Of a stretch of DNA of 64,000 bases, positions 33,057 to 42,602 are shown piece after piece; position 1 is the first letter of the stretch, and every line of letters starts with the position of its first letter. The notes under the pieces were generated by a model, which was given only the letters and a program-made list of their open reading frames with translations, ran no database searches and had not been told where the DNA came from. Origin of the DNA: Pestalotiopsis fici W106-1 (taxonomy: Eukaryota > Ascomycota > Sordariomycetes > Amphisphaeriales > Sporocadaceae); assembly GCF_000516985.1 (NCBI RefSeq), contig NW_006917100.1, forward strand, positions 349,479-413,478. The letters are read 5' to 3'. The position numbers were made by a program, and so were the translations under genes.

Positions 33057-33696
33057 TCTAATTTATGGCAGGCAAAAATGGAGTCGCGATGAAAATGCAT
33101 GTGGTGGAATCTTTATAATTGATAAAAATGAATTGAATCAAAGAACAGGACGAGAAGGCCGGCTGATGAAATCCCGTGACTAATTCAAATTGACGATAAC
33201 CAAAGATGGATGCAAAAAGTGTTGCGGATACACTAGCTCAATGTTAGGGAAAGACATTGCGATCATACTCCATAGCCCTATAGAAACCGGCCCCGGATCC
33301 ATCCTCTGAGCTAACTCTCTGATTGGTCGCAAAACCTTATATGGCTAGACAGAGGGGGCACGGCCGCCGCATCTGCGACCTTTCCGAGGTTTACTCGGGA
33401 TTTGTTTGGTTGAATTCATGGCTGGGGGTGCCCTGGTGATGCACAGTGTTTCTGTGAAACAAATCCTGCGCAGATCGTCTACCGCTCTAGCGAGGTGTTG
33501 TACAGGTGCGGAGAAAGCTTACCCATGGACAAGATCTTGTTTTTTGAATACCAGAATTAAAATTATCTTGCATTAATGTCTATTGAGATTCGCAATCCAC
33601 ATTTCTCGAGATAAGAAAATTGTATAAATAGTTCATTTGGTTGAACTTGAACCCTCACATTGTAAAACATTTGTATTGTCACTTCTTCTCTTCGTC
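33057..33696. other. Intergenic, promoter of the nitrilase gene
   Basis: This 640-base stretch is AT-rich with a GC-rich island near 33350-33380. The TATA box of the nitrilase gene is at its right end. No other gene or repeat is seen. Confidence 0.5.
33623..33630 (+). promoter_or_regulatory. TATA box of the nitrilase gene
   Basis: TATAAATA lies 67 bases before the ATG at 33697, in a position suitable for a fungal TATA element. Confidence 0.5.
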
Positions 33697-34772
33697 ATGG
33701 ATAAGATTGTCAAAGTCGGCGCTGTTCAGGCTGAGCCAGTATGGCTCGACTTGGAAGGAAGTGTGGATAAGACAATTGCTTTGATCGAGCAAGCCGCCGC
33801 TGATGGAGTTCAAGTGCTCGGATTTCCCGAAGTTTGGATCCCTGGATACCCATGGTGAGTAGATCCTCATGTGGAAGTACTGCCAAAGTGCTCATGCTTT
33901 AGGCAAAGGCAAATGTGGACGTCGCCAGTCATCAACAATGCCGGCTGGGTACACGAATACATGGGCAACTCAATGGCGCGCGACTCGCCCCAGATGAAGC
34001 GAATCCAAGACGCCGTTAAAAAAGCCGGCATGGTAGTTGTCCTTGGGTACAGCGAACGTGATGGTGCCAGCCTTTACATGGGCCAGTCATTCATCTCGCA
34101 CGAGGGCGAGATCCTGCACCATCGGCGCAAGATCAAGCCGACGCATGTCGAGCGAACCATATGGGGCGACGGCCAGGCCGAGTCCCTGAAGACGGTGGTT
34201 GACACCAAGTTTGGCAAGATCGGTGCTCTCAACTGCTGGGAGCATCTCCAGCCGCTGCTCCGCTATCACGAGTACGCACAAGGCGTCCAGATCCATATCG
34301 CTAGCTGGCCGGCCGAGTTTGAGATGCCTGATCCCGAAAAGATTGCTTGGCTCTACCATGAGACTGGTGAAGCGAGTTATCGCGCCAGCCAGTTCATGGC
34401 CATTGAGGGCTGCACGTTTGTCGCTGTCTCTTCGCAGGTCCTGACTGAGAAGAATTTGGAAAAGAATATGTTGACAGGCAACCCCGTGACCAAGACGGTG
34501 AGTTTGAACTCAGGTGACTATGTGCAAATAATATGCTGATCAATCTCTGTCAGCCCGGAGGTGGCTTCTCAATGATCTTTGGGCCGGACGGCAAGCCGCT
34601 CTGCGAGCCAATCTCTGACGGGGAGGAGAAGATTATCACGGCCGAGGTCAATCTTCGGGATATCGACAAGCCAAAGGCGTTTATAGATGTTGTTGGCCAT
34701 TACGCAAGACCTGATTTGCTCAGTCTCTCGGTAAACACTAAGGTTGCCAAGCATGTCAACATCAATGAGTAG
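33697..34772 (+). CDS. Nitrilase
   Basis: Three exons (33697-33854, 33903-34497, 34554-34772) encode 323 residues; introns are 48 and 56 nt. The carbon-nitrogen hydrolase triad is complete: E45 in [12 protein letters not shown]129 in [12 protein letters not shown], and C164 in [15 protein letters not shown]. The [12 protein letters not shown] and CWEHLQPL segments place it among true nitrilases (nitrile to carboxylic acid plus ammonia), as in fungal arylacetonitrilases and cyanide-active enzymes, rather than amidases. There is no signal peptide, so it should be cytosolic, where these enzymes form spirals. The start is the first ATG; the frame upstream has only TTG. It could use plant nitriles as a nitrogen source or detoxify them. 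Confidence 0.95.
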
Positions 34773-35073
34773 CTCTCATCAATGGACTGTTCCTCAGTCT
34801 TGTACCCTTCCTCGGCGGAAAATGAGGTGGAGAGTAATCTTGTTTGAAAACATAGAAACCAGCATAAATTCATTTTGAAACTTTCTCACTGCCAAGATCA
34901 TCTACACAAAAGTGAGATTATAAGCAGGAAATACAGGCTCTGTTATCTCAACTATTTACTCAGGGACATATATAAAACAAGAAGTGAAAATTTACATAGA
35001 ACTGCCATGACACTCAGAATATTTGTTTGCTCTCTTCATGGCTAGAAGACATTCCTTGCCGGGACACACGGAT
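34773..35073. other. Intergenic, tail-to-tail
   Basis: A 301-base AT-rich stretch between the nitrilase and LPMO stop codons; nothing recognisable. Confidence 0.5.
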
Positions 35074-36291
35074 TTAAGCGTGAACGCGGCGAGCATGGCC
35101 TCTCTTCTTGTGCTTTCTCTTCTTGCAGTCGGCGCTCGAGGAAGACGAGGTAGCCGCAGCCTCGACAGTCGCGGTAGCAGTCGTCGAGCTGGTCGTGGCA
35201 GAAGTGACAGCGGCACTTGTGGCGACAGACGCGACGGCGGAAGATGTGGCCTTGGATGACGCAACAGTAACGGCAGCAGAAGAAGAAGAAGAGCTCGAGG
35301 CCACAGCAGATGAGGTCACAGCAGCTGCGGACGAGGTAACGGCAGCGGCCGATGTGCTCGTGGCTGCAGAGGCAGCCGAAGTTGCGCTGGAGCCAGAATC
35401 ACCGCCACAGGTGAAGACGGTCTAGAAGTTTGTATGAGTATATCGAGAAATATCATGATTCATGAAAGCGAAGCAACGTACCGGGCCAGGGATGGGGTAG
35501 GTGCTCTCAGAAGAGTCCCAGACAATACCCGGGTCAGTGCTCGAGTAGGCACCCGGGAAGCTGACCAAATCGCTCACGGTCGTGGATCCGCTCGAGGTAA
35601 CTTCCAGCTGGTGGCAACCGGGGTAAATCTGAACACCAGGGTATGTGTTGGCCACAAAGACGGCGATAATCTCGTGGCGGACCAGGTAGTAGCCAGAGGC
35701 AAGACACTCGGGAATGGTGTAGGTGTAGCCAGCATTGCCGGCGACCTCGAGAGAGTCGACGGCCCACTCATCTGTAGCCTTGTCGATCAGACCGCTCTCG
35801 GCAATCTTGAACCAAACGGCACTAAATTACAAAACATCAGCGACCAATTCAAGGGTGTGGGTTTTTACGGAAGCCAAATATACTTACTCCGAGTAAGGCA
35901 TGTAATCATTGCAGCCAGTATCAGGGCAGCGAGCCATATAAGTGACAAGCGCGCCAAAGTGCGACTCGGGCCAGAGAGTCCAGAAGAGTGTTACATCTGA
36001 ACCGGCCTCGGCAGGTGCGTGAAGAGCTGCTGGCGACGATCCGTTGATACCACCATCGGTATAGCCACCACACTGAAGGTCCTGGTATGTTACGTCCTGG
36101 ACAGGTCCATTGCCTTGGATAGCGCGGGAGATGCGGTCGGGTGTAGGACTCGTGTAGGGATCGGTATAAGGCTGGTAAAACTCGTACGAAGTTCCTCCAA
36201 TGGTGCCGTTGGTAACGTAGCCATGGCCGGCTGCCAGCTGAACTAGAGCAGCACCAGTGACCGTCGAAAGGATAGAGTTGAAAGTCCTCAT
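35074..36291 (-). CDS. AA9 lytic polysaccharide monooxygenase with Ser/Ala-rich tail
   Basis: Three exons (36291-35888, 35821-35482, 35421-35074) encode 363 residues. Residues 1-22 are a signal peptide ending in AAG, so the mature protein starts with H23, which forms the copper-binding histidine brace with H111 (WPESHFGALVTY). The IYPGCHQLEV segment supplies the axial Tyr. The core ends near residue 248. A Ser/Ala/Val/Thr-rich tail of about 95 residues follows and ends in a basic cluster (DCKKRKHKKRGHARRVHA); there is no CBM1. The enzyme is secreted and cleaves cellulose or related glucans oxidatively with copper and a reductant. Intron removal restores DAVWFKIAE, a family landmark. The basic tail is known from some AA9 proteins and has no established role. 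Confidence 0.94.
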
Positions 36292-39200
36292 CTTGTATGA
36301 AAGTTCTATATTCCGGGTCCGAAAGTAGAAAGTGAATGTCTGCTGTTATAAGAATGATACAACAAGTACAGTAAGTGGTACAGAACCGAATGAAAGAGTG
36401 GACGACCCGGCGTCGAATATGGTAGTCAACCAGGACTTGGAGAGAAAACGAATGAACAACACAGAGGTCCTCGAAAGAAACGTGAGAAACTGTCAAAAAT
36501 AATTCCAATCAAGTCGAGAGGAACTCATGCTCTAATAATACTATCTAGTCGCCCACTTGTCATCCCATGTTACGCGGCTCTGCTCTAAGCGATGCCAGGG
36601 GCTCTCGGTTGGTACCGAAAAGATTGATTTCTGGGGTCGTAGTGGACACTTGAGCCCCAAGCGAAGTCCTGCTCGATATTACGAGGAAGGATTCACGATC
36701 CATGGTTAATGAACATGAAATGTGTATGACCGATGTTGACGAGAGCGGGCGCTAGTCGTCGCGATCCAAAAATTGCAGCGAATTGTGGTATCCTCCATGC
36801 CGATGAGTTGTCATGCTTCATTCGGGATTCCATAACACAGTTGAAGAAACCAATGTCTCGCACTTTGGCCAACAACAGGTGAAGATTGACCTGCGCCCTG
36901 CGGTATGTGCTTGCGGTGTTGTGTACGCCGAGCCTAATTACGAAGTACAAGCGCCGCGTCTGAAACAAAAGGGGGTGTGTCTGATATAGTAGGGCCCACT
37001 ACCACCCCGGAAAGATGGAATTGCGCCCAGAATAAGATGCCATGTCAGAGGAGCTTCGCCCTGATTGAACCATACGAAAAGTATACTGTCAAAGAAAAAA
37101 CCGAGTGCAGAATCCATCGATGGAAGTGCAGATCATAAGGCGAAGATTATAGGATTGGCAAAACAACTTCCCATACTCTGTTTCTCCCACCCATACTCAA
37201 GTTGGTGTACCAACAAAGCCAGATGACTATGATCTTGCAGGTATTTTCGAATAGTTCCCAGCAAGGAGTCAAAATAGTGGTCATCAGGCAACATGAAAAG
37301 GATCGATTATACATTTGCTCTGATCTCGCCCACTAAGCCAACATTGGGCCCGCAGGCCGCAAACATATGCTGGTGGCTGGCTGGCTAGGAACAGAATTCA
37401 TTTGCTCCGTCGCCGACCCGAGATTTCCAAGCAGAAACTGCGGGCAAGCCCGGTGCTGGGAGTGGGACTGTGAGAGAAGCCGGTACGACCGACGGGTCAC
37501 AAATACGAATTCCGGCACATAAGCACCGGGCTGGAGTACTCGTGTGGCAAAGGACTTCTGGAAGGATATATAGGCAGTAGAATATACACGAGCATGCCAA
37601 GCCTGCTGACAGCTGTGGCGCGTCTCACAACCACGAGAGTTCGTTTACCCTGCCCGCCGTGTACTTCTGTGCGTCAGGGTGTCTCTTTGAAGCATCTGTG
37701 TCTCGTGGCCCATATCCGACTAGGGGCGAATAACCGCGGAGGCAAAAGAATCGGTTTCTTGTCATGATTGCCGCCCATCGGACTTGCAAGTGCGATGTCC
37801 ATTCGGCGATGAGCTGCCCTACCACTGCTAGCAAGCCCAGACCAGTACAACGGTTTGCAGACAACCCCGGTTACTCAAAATGGGATTCTTTCGGCTAGCC
37901 CACCGGCTAATCCTGCGGGAAATCTTCTTGGTGCCGGCCGGAGAAGTCCGGCAGCTGATGGACTTGGCGCCGTCGCGCGTCCCTCGTTTGGTGTCACCAT
38001 GTTATTGCTCTTTGGCAATTTCGATGCCCAACATTTTCGTTGTTGAATGGTCGATCGCATGTACGGAATAATGCTGCCATTGCACTGGTGAAGATTTTTT
38101 TTTTGAATCAATGCAGGCCTAATGGTCCCGGGGTAGCGCACACCGACCCCATGCCATGCGCGCTCGCGGAGCTCCTCTCCCTGGCGACGACACTACCAAC
38201 GTACATACAACGTACCCTGCCTACCACGGCAAACGATGCGCAAACGATGAAAGCCACATCATCAGAAGATCGACCTTGAAACCTGCTGGTTGGAACGGGG
38301 GAGCGAATCAGGAGACAGCGAATATCGCTTGGTCGGCGGTCATCAATCCCCATGGGTTGTGTGTGTCGTCGGAAGGTGTTCGGGAGGACCACACCTAGAA
38401 GGACCAGACCTGACCAGACCAGAATTGCTAGCATCAACTTACTTAGCCTTATCGCCCAGCAACCCATCATTGGGAGGGGCAAGCAAAGAGGATGCCGCTG
38501 GATGGATGCATGCAGGGGTTGAGAAAGTTGCAGTTTCTGGGGTTTCGATTCGGCAACGCGCCGGGCACCATTCACCGCAACGCCAGCGACTCGCGGCCCC
38601 TCTATAGATCTCGAGCCATGACTGGCTACCGACGACGACAGTAGTCATATCAATCATTTCCATCGAGCAATACTGACGAGAGAGATTCAGGGACCGCATA
38701 AAGTTATACCGGGCTTGTGAGCAACTTGTGTCTGCCGTCTGGGAGCAGCGTGCCGGGCTTGTCAGTCTAGTCCGGCCAGCGTCGGCTGTGATTGGGTCTG
38801 GCGGCCTCAGCAGGTGGGGGACTGTGGGGGGAGGCAGCTTATCGGGGGGAGTCAAGGGGGAGTCGAGGGGAGTCTGCAGGACGCGCTACGACGCTGGGCC
38901 CTGCTGATGGCCAGTGCCCAGTCCGCTAGTGACGTAGGTTAACGAAGCACTTTTAGGTACATAGGTGGGATTTTTTGGGAATTACAGTGGGAGGAAAGGT
39001 GAAAGTGTGAATCATCGCTAGAATGACTGACGTCGGAATTGATCATTGAAATTGGAGAGTTGACGATGATCTTGGTGCTGATGTGAGTGACGATGGCCTC
39101 TCTTTTTCCCCCCCCTTCTTCCCCTCCCTTCTTGACTATGTTGCTGCGGCTGAATGGTGGGTGAGAACCCGGCCGACGGGATTAGAGTTGCTGGACAACC

Positions 39201-40167
39201 TAGTGTCTCCTCGTACCCGCGGTAGCACATGGCCCCAGAAAGTCATCAGGCTCGTTGGGCCATCATCAAATCGTTAATTTTGATTGATTTGGCATGCCGT
39301 CGGTCGTATGAACTGTATTCCTCATGGTGCTATTCCACAGTAGAGTCAGCCCAAAGCGGTGGCTTATCGCAGAAGGGGGGTCCCCTGGCTTTGCGTCTCG
39401 TTCTCGGCGAGTCCTTTGTCTGGCCTCGGGTTTACTTTTACCTGCTGCTGTCTTGTCTATGAATGGGACATGCGCGAATGTATCACTTTATTATGGAGTC
39501 TCCAATGTACATGCGCGTGGCGTTTCCTTTCGGCGCCCCAACGCCGGCAAACGACAATCTTTAGACGTCTCGAATTAGGGAGATGACAGCGCAGTACCTG
39601 ACATTTACCTTGCCCACCTTAATGCTGGGTACATGCGTACATAGTGTACCTACTTGCAGAAGCACGATCAAGGATGATGCCCAGCTTGAGCGCGGCTCAG
39701 GTCCATGCCAGCGGCCCATTGAATGAATGAAATGTCCCTTGCCAAGTTGCCCTGTGTCCGTCCGCCTGCCACCCACTCTTCCTTTATTTGGTGACTTACA
39801 GCTAGAGGTACCTTGAAGTCGCTCTGCTCGTTTGTTCACTGCCTCACCCCACTGACACGAGCCTTTCTCTGGTGTGCCAGGCGTGAGCGATTCGTACCGT
39901 AGTAGACAAAAATAACCCACGGTTTACGCCGTCGATCGGACTCGGCCCATTGAATTCAAAAAGAGAGAGCACTGCGCCTTTTTCTTACATAAAAGCGCTT
40001 CCTCGCAAAGTTGCATTTCTGCTTCCTTTCCCAAATTCTATTTCGCTTTCTGCGTTGTTTCTTCCCTAGTATACACTTCTTTGTTGCTGGAAGTCCTTTT
40101 ACCTGCCCCTCTTCAAACAAAAAAAAAACAACCCCTCACAAAAACACCAAAAAAAATCATCACAAAC
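36292..40167. other. Long gene-poor region upstream of glutamine synthetase
   Basis: This 3.9-kb stretch separates divergent LPMO and GS genes. All open frames are short, without recognisable domains. The right part contains three CTTATC sites (listed separately) and, close to the GS start, a pyrimidine-rich leader (about 40010-40110) preceded by ATAAAA near 39990. A CCGGA-GAAG-TCCGG inverted repeat lies near 37938. No mobile element is recognisable. Confidence 0.5.
38448..39368 (-). promoter_or_regulatory. Three GATAAG sites upstream of glutamine synthetase
   Basis: CTTATC (GATAAG on the minus strand) occurs at 38448-38453, 38838-38843 and 39363-39368, about 0.8-1.7 kb before the GS start codon. 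Fungal AreA/NIT2 nitrogen regulators bind paired GATA sites, and GS is a classical nitrogen-regulated gene. The spacing is wide and GATA is short, so this is suggestive only. Confidence 0.3.
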
Positions 40168-42602
40168 ATGGTGAGTCGCCGTGACCCCTCACTGGCGCTG
40201 TTCCGTGACGTCGCCCCAAGGAAAACGGCAGGAACGCGTTTGGAAGCAAACCGATTCTAACACGCGCAATGCGAATAGGCTGCCGCTCAGACATCGAATC
40301 AGGTTGTCCTGAAGAAGTACCAGGACCTTCCCCAGCAGGGGTCGATCATGGCCGAGTACATCTGGATTGACGCCGAGGGTGGTACTCGTTCCAAGTCCAG
40401 AGTAAGATGATTCAAACTTTCACGATTCCCCGGCCTTTCAACAATATGCGCTGACCATTCGTTCCTCAGACTCTCGACTTCAAGGAGGGTGGCTACACCC
40501 CTAAGGACCTGCCCGTCTGGAACTTTGACGGTTCCTCCACTGGCCAGGCTCCTGGCGACAACTCTGGTGAGTATAATCGTTCCACAACTGTTTAATTCGG
40601 TTCATTGCTAACGTTGCGCAAAGACGTCTACCTGCGCCCCGTCGCCGTCTTCCCTGACCCTTTCCGCCTGCACGACAACATCCTGGTCCTCACCGAGTGC
40701 TGGAACGCCGATGGCACACCCAACAAGTTCAACTACCGCCACGAGGTTGGTTCAACTACGACATAATATACAAAAGTTACATTTCGCTAACTAGACTTGA
40801 AAACAAGGCTGCTAAGCTCATGGAGACTCACGCCGCTCACAAGCCCTGGTTCGGTCTTGAGCAGGAGTACACCCTGCTTGACCTTCAGGACCGCCCCTTT
40901 GGTTGGCCACTCGCTGGTTTTCCGGCCCCACAAGTTAGTACTATTGCCGTTTCATCCCCTTTCGACATTTCTCCGGCATCACTACAGAAAGCTGCATCTT
41001 TCTACACCTCAAGGATTATAAACGTCAGATCGCCGCTTGCCCCACGGCAACGACCCAGCACATCCCATTGGGAATTTTGCCTGCAAACTGAAGCCAGTCG
41101 AGTTGGAGACGCAAGAATCGGCGCATAAGCCGGTTGTCTATGCCCGGGACTGCGCCGATTCTTGTGTCAACAACTTGCCGGTTTTCTGTTTACTCCCACA
41201 AGAAATGCTAGAAATTCCCATAAGCTGTACACAATCAGCATACATATGGAAAGATACCCAGCAGATCAGAGGGCCAACAACAGGTGCAGCTTTGTGCCGA
41301 TCTCACGTTTATAATCCTTGAGGTGTACACTGATATGGCACTTCATGGGGTAGAGTAAGATGTTCAGAGACGGATGCTGTATTCAAATCCTTCCTCCGGC
41401 AGAGGGGCTATTCATCAGTTCTCTGGCCATCAGCTGGGTGGGGCACGAGCTCGCCACGTGATTGGCTAGCCGTGGCCGCCCCGGCCACCCTGGCCACCCC
41501 GGCCTTCATGCATTATACACACTCCTAACTTCGCTCCCATATGACCAGGAGAGCAATTACTAACACGATTTGACAGGGTCCCTATTATTGTGGTGTCGGT
41601 GCTGGAAAAGGTAAGTTATTTACTGTTTTCTCCGTCTCGACATGTCCTTTTTTGTGGTGGTTGTGGTGGTGGTGAGAAGGGAGGGGGTATATTTTACCCT
41701 ACTTCGACTCCGATGCGACCCAAAGAGAGCGATTACTAACACATGGCGTTAAAAATAGTTGTCCAGCGTGACATTGTCGAGGCTCACTACAAGGCTGTAA
41801 GTTACGATGACTGCAAATATGCGTATGAGGCAAAATAAAGCTGACTCTGACGATATAGTGCCTGTACACTGGTGTAAAGATCTCCGGTACCAACGCCGAG
41901 GTCATGCCTGCCCAGTGGGAGTTCCAGGTTGGTCCCTGCGAGGGTATCGAGATGGGTGACCACCTCTGGCTCGCCCGCTTCCTCCTCGCCCGTGTTGCTG
42001 AGGACTTTGGCGCCAAGGTCTCCGTTGACCCCAAGCCCATGCCCGGTGACTGGAACGGTGCTGTAAGTACTCAAAACCCCGTGTTTCTCTACTTCTCCAT
42101 GCTTGACCGCGAAAGTCTTCCTGGGTACTTGTATCCCGATTCTACATGTCATTCCAGGAACGAATTCTACACGATTTCTACAATGTCATGAGAACAATAA
42201 AAGGCTAACTATTGCAAGGGTCTGCACTCTAACTTCTCTACCACCGAGATGCGTGAGGAGGGTGGCATGAAGCACATTGAGGCCGCCATCAAGAAGCTCG
42301 AGGGTCGCCACATGGAGCACATTGCCGTCTACGGTGAGGGCAACGAGAAGCGTCTGACCGGCAGACACGAGACTGGTGCCATTGACAAGTTCACCTACGG
42401 TGTTGCCAACCGTGGCGCCTCCATCCGTATCCCCCGTGAGACTGCTGCCAAGGGCTACGGTTACTTTGAGGACCGCAGGTGAGTACTAGAAGTCCATGAC
42501 CTTCCCAAGAGTGAGATGCTAACGTAAATCCCGGCCAGACCTGCTAGTAACGCAGACCCCTACCGAATCACCCACATCATCATGGAGACACTGTACGCAT
42601 AA
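40168..42602 (+). CDS. glnA: Glutamine synthetase
   Basis: Ten exons encode 356 residues: 40168-40170, 40279-40401, 40470-40566, 40624-40745, 40808-40933, 41577-41610, 41759-41796, 41859-42062, 42219-42478 and 42539-42602. The first coding exon is only the ATG. Signature segments of eukaryotic GSII are present: [67 protein letters not shown] and [10 protein letters not shown]. The enzyme makes glutamine from glutamate, ammonia and ATP, in the cytosol, as a decamer in fungi. Intron 5 (40934-41576) is 643 nt, about ten times the local norm, and carries an inverted-repeat element. Introns 6 and 8 are about 150 nt. The coding sequence is complete with no broken residue seen, so the gene should be functional if intron 5 is spliced. 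Confidence 0.97.
41005..41325. mobile_element. MITE-like element inside GS intron 5
   Basis: The 321-bp segment starts CACCTCAAGGATTATAAACG and ends with its reverse complement; the perfect match is 21 bp (23 with the flanking TA) and continues with two mismatches to about 30 bp. The element is flanked by TA on both sides, as expected for Tc1/mariner-type insertion. It has no coding capacity, but contains a second strong hairpin (41101-41175). It sits in the middle of the intron, away from splice sites. No autonomous partner is present in the window. Confidence 0.7.
41101..41175. repeat. Internal hairpin of the MITE-like element
   Basis: CAAGAATCGGCGCA (41112-41125) and its exact reverse complement (41151-41164) enclose a 25-nt loop. 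The pairing extends outward through AGTTG/CAACT and GAC/GTC with four unpaired positions, giving arms of 25 nt. It should form a stable structure in DNA or in the intron RNA. Confidence 0.75.
41471..41505. repeat. GGCC-rich short repeat in GS intron 5
   Basis: GGCC recurs five times within about 35 bases (GTGGCCGCC, CGGCCACCC, TGGCCACCC, CGGCC). It is a local GC-rich low-complexity patch within an otherwise AT-rich intron. Confidence 0.5.

Noticed and set aside
36292..40167. Coding genes in the 3.9-kb gap
   Set aside because: All open frames are short, without domains or splice patterns that build a longer protein.
41005..41325. The intron hairpin as a riboswitch
   Set aside because: The paired arms are terminal repeats flanked by TA, better explained by a mobile element; no known eukaryotic riboswitch (TPP type) motif is present.
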